Shown: positions 14,299-25,064 of the stretch, in pieces
Numbering within the stretch: position 1 is the first letter of the stretch
Layout of the letters: every line of letters begins with the position of its first letter
Assembly: GCA_961205875.1 (NCBI GenBank)
Contig: OY540811.1
Location: 18,159,248 to 18,223,247 of the forward strand
From: Sialis fuliginosa
Lineage: Eukaryota > Arthropoda > Insecta > Megaloptera > Sialidae
Length of the DNA stretch: 64,000 nucleotides
Direction: 5' to 3'
The notes under the pieces: generated by a model
What the model was told of the DNA's origin: nothing
What the model saw: the letters and a program-made list of their open reading frames with translations, nothing else
Databases searched by the model: none
Translations under genes and position numbers: made by a program

Positions 14299-15654
14299 TG
14301 GTAAATGATGCCATTTTTATAGAAATTCTGAGGTAAAGAATATTTTAATTCATACTTCGCGAATTTATAAACTTGTGAACAAACAAAATAATAAAAATGA
14401 ATATTGAAGTGGGAAAAAATTAAAAGGTATTTTAATTCCTTGAATTATTATTTATTTACTGAAAGAATATTGTATTTCCTCAAAAACAAATTTGAGGCTT
14501 CTGCAATTGTCTTAATTGAAATATTTTTTTTACGTTTTAACTGTATAATTGAATATTTTATTGATTTATTTTTTTATAAAAAATTATACTCGTTTATAAA
14601 ATTTATAAAAAAAGGTTATATTCTTTACTTATTTTCCGGAATTATAGATATTCATTAACATTTTGATGTCACAATACATTTTTTTTTAGAAAATATATCT
14701 TATTTGGTTATATTTTATATCTTAAATTGTATTGTATTTTGTTTTTGTCACTTTTTATTGATTCAGATGTACAGGAAAAAATTAATTTTTAAATGCGAGT
14801 TGACCCTCGAGTAATAGATAGTATTCCGCACCGATGGCTTTCAAAAATTATTCGATTCTTTTATTTTGAATTGCACTTGCGAACACTGTTAATGTCACTA
14901 TATCAATACAAACTTTACAGGTATAAAACTTTAGAAAAATTAAGAACTAATTTGAAATAGTGCAATTAGTAGCAGTTTAAATATTATCGAAAGATGGCAG
15001 CATAGTATGTATTTTGATTTTCTTTTGAAAAAAAAAAAACGAAGTGGCGTGAGTGCTGATAATGTTTTTTTGATTTCGGAATCACCATACGCATATTTAA
15101 ACATTTTTAGAATATTTTCACTATTACTTTCGGAGATACGAAATATATTTACGATTTTTTTTTAATTTGTTAAATGGAGCTTTAAAAAATAATTAAACGT
15201 TTACAAATGTATACTCCTTGAGTTGTTGGGTTTTATTTTATCTATTTTTCAATTAGATGAATTAAGGAAAATTTCTCATCATCATCATTAGATGGTATGC
15301 CCTCATCCTGAGACTAAATTTTGGTAATTATCCTTTCAAACCCTGCTTACAGACGATGGGTGTTAGAAAATCTATACCTACATATCTCATTATTTAGGAG
15401 TCCATGACCTTATGAAGTTTTTGAATCACTGGTCTAAAGTTATTATAGCTACTTCATTGCTTTAATTTTTCTGGTAAACGATATATTGAATGTTTACACA
15501 AAAAAATAAACAAATAACCGCACGAAAAATTAATTTGATATTGACAACAGTAAATAACAACTCAGTGGAATTAATTAAATAATATATCTGTAATGAAAGA
15601 GAAAAAAAAGTTTTATGTAAATATTTTTGAAAATAAATTTTGCAACTTATATAA
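14299..15654. other. AT-rich stretch with no recognised gene
   Basis: I see only short open frames and homopolymer runs. A CAT-rich patch lies near 15275-15300. No element boundaries could be defined. Confidence 0.45.
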
Positions 15655-15735
15655 GTATTGAGGCTTTTGCGGTGATGTGTAAGCCGCGTCGGTTTGGTCG
15701 TGTTATCGGCCAACGTTTCGTCACACATTGCTATA
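15655..15735 (+). repeat. Fragment of the 'TTGAGGC...GTGACGAAACGTT' dispersed repeat
   Basis: The fragment reads TATTGAGGCTTTTGCGGTGAT, then GTAAGCCGCGTCGGTTTGG, then GGCCAACGTTTCGTCACACATTG. It is related to copies at 49730 and 59983, but the middle is deleted or rearranged relative to them. Confidence 0.6.
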
Positions 15736-15823
15736 ACTATTGTTCAGAAGTCAAAACGATTAAGGGTACTTTTATAAATATAATGTAAACATGCACAAAC
15801 TGCGTTTACTTTTTCTTTTTTAT

Positions 15824-16587
15824 TAGGGTTCCGAAGAAACCCTATTCATCTCACTTTGTCGTCTATCCGTCCGTTCTTTTCAGTCAAAGCAAAATATCTC
15901 GTAAACTATATAAGCTAGAAACTTCAAATTTTTACTGAACATGTAAAATTATGTCCTTTAGTACAAAATAATAGTTTTTCAAATGGGGGCGCTAAGGAAC
16001 TAAAGCAATGTAAAAAAAAAATTTTTTTATACCAAGGCATGTGGTACTTCAAAATGTATAACCAAACCAGTGGAATTTAACCCTTTTTTAAATTTTTTTC
16101 TAAATCAAAAATGGCGCCTGCAGGGGCTTTACAAAAACAAAAAAATTGTATACCAAGACGTGTGGGGTATGATATTGTAAATCCCAATTAGTAGAATATG
16201 ATCATATTTTTTTTCAAACTCGAAAATGGCACCATCAGGGGGCTAAAAGCAGTATTTTATTTTGTCCACCCCCCTCTAACTCGGTAACTGCTGGCTCAAA
16301 AAATCTTAAAAAATTTGGTAACGAGGCTTTGGTGTGACCACCAATGACAAATACTAAAGTCAACAATTCATTTGAAATTTTAAAGAAATAAATAGGGGCG
16401 TCATAATATTTTTAATTTTTATTTTCATATCTAGGCATGCGGGGAGTCAAAATACAGATCACAATTAGTAGAATATGACCCTATTTTTATATTATTTTCT
16501 AACTCAAAAAATGCACTTGTGGCTTCAAGCAGTCCACGTAGTACGTTCTTCGGAACCTTTATGGCATATACTCGTGCATGTCTTAAC
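15824..16587 (+). repeat. GGTTCCG-type dispersed repeat, copy 1
   Basis: It begins AGGGTTCCGAAGAAACCCTA and contains the CACTTTGTCGTCTATCCGTCCG segment and repeated 'AAAATGGCGCCTGCAGGGG' and 'CTAACTCGAAAATG' type blocks. It ends CACGTAGTACGTTCTTCGGAACC...TCTTAAC. Its outer ends are inverted relative to each other (GGTTCCGAAG / CTTCGGAACC). A related copy lies inverted at 18351-18738 and another at 52866-53420. It is probably a non-autonomous element. The frame at 16431..16640 is a shadow within it. Confidence 0.7.
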
Positions 16588-16757
16588 ACAGTTAGAACCG
16601 AGGTGAAAAGTGAGGTGAGCTGACATGAATTTTCTATCAAATTATAATCAAATTGCTTAAAAAAAACGAATAATTAAATAATCACAATTACATACATTGG
16701 TCGGCCCAAATATTATATTAACATTTTGCAAACTAATTTTTTAAACATTTTACTTAC

Positions 16758-16985
16758 TTGCGGTGCTGAATACAACACCGACATTCCCCAGGCAGTGGCC
16801 AGCATGTACCTCCCTCGCCGTTTGGCAACGCTCACACGTAGTGGGTGAAGGACAGCGAAGTAGCGATCTAACGATACGCAAACCAGCACGTTGCTGCTCA
16901 AGTAGAGGCCGAATGCACGCAAGAAAAGTAGAAGCTTACAGGCGATTTCACCCGCTATCCACTGTACGGTCACACGCCAACCAAT
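16758..16985 (-). CDS. AKH/ACP-type (GnRH-superfamily) receptor, second coding exon (ECL1-TM3-TM4)
   Basis: This exon encodes 76 residues (109-184 of the joined protein). The acceptor is TTTCTTACAG|ATT at 16986/16985 and the donor is CCGCAA|GTAAGT at 16758/16757. It starts [17 protein letters not shown], the first extracellular loop. The C of IAC (joined residue 124) is the conserved TM3 disulphide cysteine. TM3 continues [18 protein letters not shown], with the DRY G-protein motif at about 148-150. AVLHPLRV and a basic loop (AKRRGR) follow, then TM4 with the conserved Trp of TAWGMS (about 174). The exon stops at SAPQ, at the extracellular end of TM4. [12 protein letters not shown] and the GW..TVQW loop are diagnostic of AKH/ACP/corazonin-like receptors; with exon 1 the best fit is AKH or ACP receptor. 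There is no stop or frameshift, so the gene appears intact here. TM5-TM7 are not in this exon and were not found downstream. Confidence 0.9.
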
Positions 16986-17989
16986 CTGTAAGAAATAAGC
17001 AATTAGTAGTAAGACAATGAGGGTTTGAGATCAAGTTGATTGAGATTAATAGTGAGCTGGTGGCTATAATAGAATTTTGTGTGTTTACATTTATGAAAAA
17101 AGTAGTCTCTTGTTGGGGGGTTGAAGACAAAATATAACAATTGATTACTTAAAATTAAATTTATTTATAATTATTTCTACTATATGTAAAACTTTAATTA
17201 ACTTTAAATATTGCTTCGGGGGTTATTTTAGTGTGTAGTTGTAGTTTAAAATGGAACTGCAGTTGTAAAAGTTAATTTGTGTAACTGAAAAATTGCAAGT
17301 AAAAAAGAAAAATATGTATAAAAAGTGTAAGTGTAGAGCAAAAAAAAAGTCGCTATAATTTGTAAAAGAGATATAGGTACATATCAAAGTGTAGAGCAAA
17401 AAAAACAAAGGTATTTGCAGTTGACAAATTTTCTTAAAATAACCCCAGTATTGCTTTTTAATAGGAAACATAAAACGATGTATGATATAAAACGCCAAGA
17501 ATTACAAAACGCAAGAACAATCTGAAACAATGCAAATAATCAACACAGAATATATAAAATATAATAAATCAAAGAATATTTCATTACAAAGAAATGCAAC
17601 GTTGCTACAATAAAACGAACGTTTTTTACACTCGACAAGTGAAACAAATTTATTATGACAGGATGTAAAACAGGTGTAATATAATATAATTACAACTTAT
17701 GCATATTCACTTTAATAAACGTTACCCAAGTCTGTTTTAAAAGAACAACACTCAAAGGAAGCTTTTTCTTATAAGAAATGAAATAAAAAGATTTTTCTTC
17801 AGTTCAAAGTTGGATTTTCTTTTTGTTAGAAAAGTCTGTATATATACCTAATATATACACTAAGATATATACATACGTGCATACTATACCTGTGTTTTTT
17901 CTATTTAAATTTAAAAACATTTTTTTCTAAAAAAATATGTTTTAATATTTTAATTTCTTTTCATTATTTTGTAAAGAATAATGACTAAC

Positions 17990-18095
17990 ATTTGTTTATA
18001 AAGTTTAATCACAAAAACTACTAAACCGATTTTAATGCGGTTTTCACCAAATATCGATCATATTTTAGGAAATATAGTTTTTATAAAGGCCTATG
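17990..18095 (+). repeat. Decayed Helitron-like 5' segment
   Basis: ACTACTAAACCGATTTTAAT followed by GCGGTTTTCACCAA closely parallels the segment just inside the Helitron 5' end at 51282 (CCGATTTCAATGCGGTTTTC). The true terminus is not clear. Confidence 0.4.
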
Positions 18096-18350
18096 ATTCA
18101 ACGTTCAAAGTTTAAAAAAATCATAGAGCTTTAGAACATGAATTAAATAAGGTGAAAATAAATAGTCTACTTCATTAAAAAATCATCAACGCACACTTTT
18201 TTTCGGGACCATACTCTATATTTCAATAAAATTGTAAAATGTATATTTTTACTTCGAATATAATTGAAAGAATATTGTGTCTATCTCATAAAAGAGAGAA
18301 GAAATCAAAGATAAACGTACAATTGATTCATATGTAGGTATAAAAATTCG

Positions 18351-18738
18351 GTCAAGACATACACGGGGGTATGCCATAACGTCCATAAGGGTCCCGAAAT
18401 ACGTACTACGTGGACTGTTTAGAGCCACTCACAGGTGCATTTTTTAGTTAGAAAAAAATATAAAAATAGAGTCATATTCTACTAATTTGTGGGGTACATA
18501 CCTCGCTATAAAAAAATAATATTTTTTTCCTAGCTATAGCTCCTTAACGTCCTCCCTGAAAAATAATTTTTTCAAAAAATTTACATCTTTTACTAGAGAG
18601 CATCATTTGACATATTCAGTAAAAAATTAAGTTTCTAGCATATAGGTATAGTTTACGAGATATTTTGCTTTGATTGAAAATGACGGACGGGCGGACGGAC
18701 GACAAAGTGAGATTAACGGGGTTTCTTCGGAACCCTGA
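18351..18738 (-). repeat. GGTTCCG-type dispersed repeat, copy 2 (shorter, inverted)
   Basis: It begins GTCAAGACATACACGG and TACGTACTACGTGGACTG and ends ACGACAAAGTGAGAT...TTTCTTCGGAACCCT. That is the reverse complement of the ends of the copy at 15824, with a shorter middle. Confidence 0.75.
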
Positions 18739-19550
18739 TAGAAAAATAATTACAAATAAATGAATACGACAAAAATAAGTAGTTGTGCACACAATGTTAT
18801 GTGAGTGTATTATATGCTATAATATTATATACTCACTACTCGCATTAAAAATTTACGTTAGAAAGGTACAATATTGAAACTGATACAAAAACAATATTGA
18901 ATGAATTTTTATTTCCTTGAATATCTATTTCGATAAAATTCGTTTTTTTTAATCGCTTGAAATCTCTATTTTTCAACACTTTTTACAGTTACTATGTTGT
19001 TTCTCGACTCATTAAAACATGCTTCAACACAATTATTGCTATTCATCGTTATAAATAGAATTGAAGTGAAAATTGAGTTGACATTAAATAGAAAAATGTA
19101 TAAAAAATAACGTTTTTAAAAATCAATTAATGCTTTTTCATGAGGAAAGTTCAAACATTCCAAATATTTTTTTAACAAATGTCGAACAATGATTTGTTAG
19201 CACTCCACAAGCTTACAAAGTCAAAATAACAATTTTGTTTATATGTTTAAAAAACTTTGTGAAAATAATTGTAAAAAAACTGTACACTTTCGAATGACAT
19301 GTAGACTATTTTGCTCCATTTTTTTAACCCCATACATCCTTTCAAATTTTGTAAAAAATTATGCATGTTTTTTATAACTCCGTGAAAGATAATTAAATTT
19401 TCAATCTATGAAAAACTATGAAAAGTAGAAATTTACGTGAATTATTACCATAATTAAAGCCGGTCTTAGCAAACCTGGCGCCCCGGATGGTTGCTCTGGT
19501 TCCCCCCCCCCCTTAAAGCCGGCATTGACCATAATTACAGGGATTTGTTA

Positions 19551-19725
19551 CCCGAGTAAAAATGATCACACGGTCGTGCTATGGTCGTGGTAAATTTATG
19601 CGTTTGTTGTGCGGCCGTGAACGTTCACGCCTGCACCAAGTCCAATACTTTATTGTGGCTGCATCACGGCCATAACACGGCCGCATCAAGTCCATAGTGC
19701 GTCCATCTGTTCATTTTTACTCGGG
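19551..19725. mobile_element. Small GC-rich MITE with CCCGAGTAAAAATGA ends
   Basis: The ends are CCCGAGTAAAAATGATCAC and GTTCATTTTTACTCGGG, with TA on both sides. The interior is far more GC-rich than its surroundings and carries repeated CACGG(T/C)CGTG-like palindromic motifs (CACGGTCGTGCTATGGTCGTG, GCGGCCGTGAACGTTCACG). It is 175 bp and non-coding. Confidence 0.75.
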
Positions 19726-19727
19726 TA

Positions 19728-21069
19728 GCTGCTCTGTCTATGAATATTTTGATTAATTTTTTCAAGATTTTTCGACCCTCCTCACCCCTCTAATGCCATG
19801 TAAACCATAGCTTTTGACATTCCATCTAATGTTACATAACGCAGTACCATATATATTACAATAAAAATAAGTTTTTTAAAACTATTTTAATATGAAGTAA
19901 ATATTACAATAGATATAATCGCCCAATAATTTTTCGTTTTTATTTGAATCAAAGAATGTTAAGTAACATTTGAATATGACCTCCTTCCCCTATGTAACGC
20001 AATATAGATAATAAAGCGGTAGCCCCTTAAAAGGGTTACCTGGTTTATGGACGTTCCTGAATACTTCTGTTGAAACAAATCTTTTCATTAAAATACATTT
20101 TTTATACGTACTGATGAGTGTAAAAAAGTATCTTCAAAAACATTTAAGTATAATTCTGATAAAAAGTATATCGAGTATCTTTTGAAATATAACCTTAGGT
20201 GGTTTTTTGTAAACTTTGATAAAATAAATGTAGATATCTCATCTTTTTATGAAATTTATTGTGTGATAGATTTTGTTTATTAAAGCGGAATAAATACAAA
20301 TAAAGCTTAAATTTTTATGATATTTTTCCAAATAAGAAAAGAAGTTGAAATGATTCATTTAAAATTCCTTATTAAATCAAATCCCTTTTGTGTCAAATTA
20401 AATGTTTTTATATATAGAAAGTTAGAATTATTGTTATTTTGTAGAAAACGATTTAATTTTCAAAATCAGACACGAAAAATTATAATTTATGTATAAACTA
20501 ACATTATGTATTGTTATTAACTAACTATAAAGAAAATGTCGTTATTGCTAACTGGATGATTTTTCGGAGGCACGAAACAGTTGGTTAATTCTGTATCACA
20601 TGTAGGTATGTACGTTTGATTGACTTACACTAAATTATTTTTTCTTTAAAATAGATATTGTTTTGAACTCGTAAGAAAGATACCAAGTTGTATCAAATTA
20701 AATCGTGATTCTTTTTGTAATTTTTTATATATTTTGAATATCGATATTACATTTGATAGATATACAGGAAATTCCATTCTTAAAAGGAAATTTTATTATC
20801 TGCAAAATTATTCTTGTTCATTTTTGCTTTAATCTATATCGTTCTTGATGCATCGATGATTTAAGCATAAACATAAGTTATTTTTTTTGTACATTTTTGA
20901 TATTTTATTAATGTTATCATTTGTCATCGATAAGTGATTAAATAACCGAAGCGAATATTAATTAGAAAATTTATAATTTTACTGGACTATATTTAATGAT
21001 TTATGATTTTAAACGCTGACGTCTAATATTTTTTACAAGCTTTTACTTAACTTCAACTGTATGTATGTT
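19728..21069. other. AT-rich stretch with no recognised gene
   Basis: No terminal repeats, tandem arrays or coding signals could be supported here. Confidence 0.45.
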
Positions 21070-21934
21070 TCTATAAATATAAAGCTTAACGTGTCTCTGT
21101 TTGTCTGGCTGTGTGTCTGTCCGTTAGTGCGCTTATCACTCGAGAACCACATCCGATTTACGTGTTTTTTTTTAATTCATAGGTACGTTCTCTGGTCAGG
21201 TTATAGGCTATATTTTGTAACGTTAGGTAACAACAACTAATCAGTGACGATAATAGTAAATTAAGTCGGAAAAAAATTTGCCGTCGGCGCGCTGTTTTGC
21301 AATACGCTGCCTAAACCGTTCAATATTGAACAAAATAATGTATTAAATAACTGTGTAGAATCAAAAGATCTACAATAAAGTCCGCGACACCATATATCTA
21401 ACTTTTGTAATTAAGCCACAATGACTGCTTTTATGTTACAATGAAAATCAAAATATTTGGGTTCTGTTTACGTGGACTTATGACCTGCAAAACATTAAAT
21501 AAATGATTTCATCGTCATAATGTAGATATAATTTGCCCTTTACAGCATCCAATTTGATCGAATAGTTTAGAAAATATCTTGAAATATACATATACACGGG
21601 AACATATTATTCGCGCGATGGCGACCCGTGTCGCGGCGTGTGGGAAGGAGAGGGCGTGCCGAGTAGACACAGGGAAGAGGGAATGATCACAGCCGGTAGT
21701 CTTTTGATTGTCAATTGTTATTTTGTTTTCAATAATTAACTTTAAAAAAACTGGACAAAAATTATTTTTACTTTTTGTTCTGATTCGTTTTTGTTAGGTA
21801 GGTAATTTAAGTGTTGTTTGGTTTTTATTACAATAATAACTAATCGTGTTTGTACTTAATTCAACTATATATTTTTTAAATCCTAAATAATAATTCCGTA
21901 GTCCACGCGAGCGAAGCCGCGCGGGTCCAGCTAG
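21070..21934 (+). mobile_element. Non-autonomous Helitron, near full length
   Basis: The 5' end is TCTATAAATATAAAG, followed by a TGTCTCTGTTTGTCTGGCTG / CTGTCCGTTAGTGCGC patch and GAGAACCACATCCGATTTACG. The 3' end is GCGAAGCCGCGCGGGTCCAG then CTAG before T. It is ~865 bp with no Rep/helicase. The 3' half relates to 9545-9774, and the 5' half to the minus-strand fragment at 43960-44140. A GC-rich block at 21605-21680 may be a captured or foreign segment. Confidence 0.7.
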
Positions 21935-23425
21935 TATATGTATATTTTGTATATATGTGTACGGGACGCAAAATTTGCAACCAATTTTTAACTAACTTTC
22001 CGTCGTCCGATTTCCTTCAAATTTTGGTATCTGGTGTATTCTACGTGACAATGCACTTTTTTTAAATCATTTTTACAGATATTTTATGAAATATAAGGTC
22101 TTTTTTGGTATATCTAATAAATCAAATAACATGGCTGCTCGATTCTTAGGTATCGATATCATTATCAAAATTATTTCGTAACCAATTGACTTGGAATTTA
22201 ATGTAATATTTTGAAATACTAATTTCCAGTAGCAAAATATACTTTTTTCTTTCCGAAAATTATAATTTAAATCTAGAATTCAAATATTAATGTATACAAT
22301 TATTAAAAATTAACATAATATTAATACAAGTTATTTTTATAATTTGGAAATATTATTTTATAGTAGAGAAAGTAGTTTTTCCTTTGTTGACCTTTTAGAT
22401 ATTTTTTTTTATTTCTAAATATTACATTAAATATTAAATGAACGCCACAAGCTTTTTATTCATATGAATTCTGGAAAACTTTGTGATAGCTGGAAAATAT
22501 GTGATAGTTTGAAAATTTATTTTGTACTTTTTAGTGCAAATGTATATTTATATGTACATAGGTACATAAAGGCTTGTTTTTTAAAAAAGTTTTTTTTTTT
22601 TTTAATTTTTTGTTTTTAAAATACTTTATAACAGAAAATTTTTGTTTTGTGTTAAAATATTCTTTGATTATTAATTATCTAACAAAAACTATATTTATTG
22701 GAAAAAAAATCACACAGAACCGAGGCTTTTTTGATCTCCGGCTTATTTTTTTACGACCGTAGGTATCGACACGAGATGTCTGTTAGTTGTAAAATTCGAG
22801 ACCGGATTGAGACTTAAGTAATATGGTAAAATTGATGAAGGTGTGGTCTATCTAATATTTTATAAGAAAATTCTGTTTTATCTAATGTTATATTATTGTA
22901 GTTTTAAGTTTAAAATACTCTACGCATACTGAACAGATACTGTTTATACATCTTTTTCTCATAAAACATATATGTAAATCAAGTTATGCGAGGTTAAGAA
23001 CCATATAAACTTATACAGCTACAATAACAATATTTTTATACAATCCACAGATTCCAGAATCTCTTGAACGTGTCGTTGAGGTATTCTCGCTTGAATTGAA
23101 CCCACTCGACAAAAGTAGATTAAATGACGATACGGCCACAGAGCGGAAGGTTTTATTTATGAGTTTTCTCGTATTAGTGCCCCCCAAATATCAGCTAGTA
23201 GAAAGGATTATATTACTGTTTTGGGATATATAAAGTACGCGAAATGTATACCCTGGAAGTTATAGCATGTGATCGTTGCTGAATATTATACTCCGATACT
23301 GGCAATGCATGTACGATTTTTTGAACGTAGTTATTTTATTATCTTTTTTGGTAAGATTTTATCTTACTCTAAACGAAATAAATTTAGTACAAAAAGCTAA
23401 TCGATTTTAATTACATAATTACGTA
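21935..23425. other. AT-rich stretch with no recognised gene
   Basis: A slightly GC-richer patch at 23045-23320 has no recognisable protein similarity in six frames. The rest is AT-rich with poly-T runs, and short frames such as 22574..22762 derive from those. Confidence 0.4.
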
Positions 23426-24363
23426 CACATAAAAAAAGGTTATAGATAACTCAAATTATTTGAATCATATTTACTGAAAGCAAGTAAATACTTGAACTAA
23501 ATAATTCATTAACGTTGTATCCAATATCCCAGTTATTAATAGAAACCTATATGATTCAAATAGCCTAATTTATTGATGCACATTAATGTTATTTTATTAA
23601 ATACTTTGAATTGATATATGTATATTTAATGATTTATTACAAATAATAAATATTTTTGACTAAAATACTTACTAAGTTGACTCCAATTCAAATTATGTGC
23701 TGCAAATATGTACTTTTTTAATTGGATAAATTAAAACTATTCGACGCAACTAATTTAAAAATTCGATTTGGATGAGAATTTCTATTAATGCAAGTACAAA
23801 TTATTTGAAGCCGATAACATAGTATCTTGGACCAACAAAATATAATTATTCGATACAATTACTCCAGAGCACGCAAGTTACCTCTCGCTAGAGGATTGTA
23901 TTTCTGCTCCGTATATAGGTACGTATAAGATAACCAAATTCTAACCGGCTTGGGGAAAACCCAGTCGTATAATTTGGAAAGGACAGAGTGTGACACCCGC
24001 TTCTTAAAAGTTTTAGTCAATTCCACTTGCTCGTAAAGTCGAGCTCCTCTTCAAGATTTGAAATCCGCTGTGCGGTGACTCACACCTTTAGAAAAGATAG
24101 TTTAAAAAAACCTCCCTCCTAATTTTTTAATGAAATAAAAGAAAACTCGGTTCGAACTATTATTTACTTGATGCATCGAATCAATTAATAAATTTAAATA
24201 ATTTGTAAAACTTATAAATAATTTTGATAGTATTAAAGCAAATTATTTCGATCAAAAAAATATTTATTTGGCCCTAATACGAAATTATTGTCTGCCACAC
24301 AAATACTTTTTATACTTGAATCAAATAATATTTATTTGTTCTCAGAAATAATTTTGTTCAGTG
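23426..24363 (+). mobile_element. TA-flanked MITE, CACTGAAAAA family, copy 1
   Basis: It is similar along its length to 57260-58351 (shared ACTCAAATTATTTGA, GGACCAACAAAATA, ATTCGATACAATTACTCCAGAG, GAGTGTGACACCCG, GTGCGGTGACTC). The right end is GTTCAGTG then TA. The left end has decayed to CACATAAAAAAAGG after TA. It is non-coding. Confidence 0.75.
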
Positions 24364-24967
24364 TATAGTTAAAAAAATAACTCAATTTTCATTTGATATA
24401 ATATTTTGTCGGGAATGTCTTTTTTTTAGGTACTAAACATATTGAACGCAAATATTCGATTCGATGAATCATCAGCAGGCTATTATAACAGAAATAATGA
24501 GAAATATGATTCCTTATTTTATTTTTATTCTAGAAATAAAAAGAAACTTTATTCTCATTATAACTATAAGCGATCGTCCGTATTTAATTTTTCAATTTTT
24601 TACTTTTTATACACATTTATGATTGGCACATTTTTTATTTTACTACATTGATTATATGAACATTACGCTTCATTAAAAAGACAACTAAAGCTATATATAA
24701 AATTGTATTGGTAGGTTTTCTGTCTATTTCAATAAATTGATACTGAATAATTATTGTTTTGATGCATATTTTATGAAAATCGTCAAAATTTGAAAATTTC
24801 AAATCGTCAAATATTTAATTATACTAGTTGACGATTTAAATGACAATTAAGAATTGGTGGCAATGAAAATACAGATATACAGATATATACAATTTTTATC
24901 ATTTTATTTTTGTATATGGATTTATTTAATTAATTTACAACTGAATTAATAATGTGTTAATTAAATA

Positions 24968-25064
24968 CTCTATTTCATTTAAGAATGCAGTGGTTTGACG
25001 GTACGAATCGTGCATTTTACCGTCAAAACCCACGGCAACTACTGTATTCTTAAATGAAATAGAG
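24968..25064. mobile_element. 97-bp palindromic MITE
   Basis: The left end CTCTATTTCATTTAAGAAT is the exact reverse complement of the right end ATTCTTAAATGAAATAGAG. Imperfect pairing continues inward (TTTGACGGTA / TACCGTCAAA). TA flanks both sides. The whole element can fold into one hairpin. Confidence 0.85.

Larger units (their letters stand above)
1..16757 (-). other. Downstream part of the receptor locus; no TM5-TM7 exon seen
   Basis: This stretch begins with the GTAAGT donor of the TM4 exon and should be intron, possibly with later exons. I looked on the minus strand for TM5-TM7 hallmarks (the CWxP-type TM6 and the NPxxY-type or DPxxY-type TM7) and found none. Between the repeats listed separately the DNA is AT-rich and featureless. 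The remaining exons probably lie left of base 1. Confidence 0.5.

Noticed and set aside
16713..16757. Continuation of receptor exon 2 past SAPQ ([14 protein letters not shown])
   Set aside because: It is read-through into the intron after a strong GTAAGT donor. Family proteins continue with TM5, not with this sequence.
16763..17020. 85-codon plus-strand frame over receptor exon 2
   Set aside because: It is the antisense shadow of the exon.
24442..24651. 69-codon frame
   Set aside because: AT-rich, low complexity (Asn/Tyr/Phe), and no similarity recognised.
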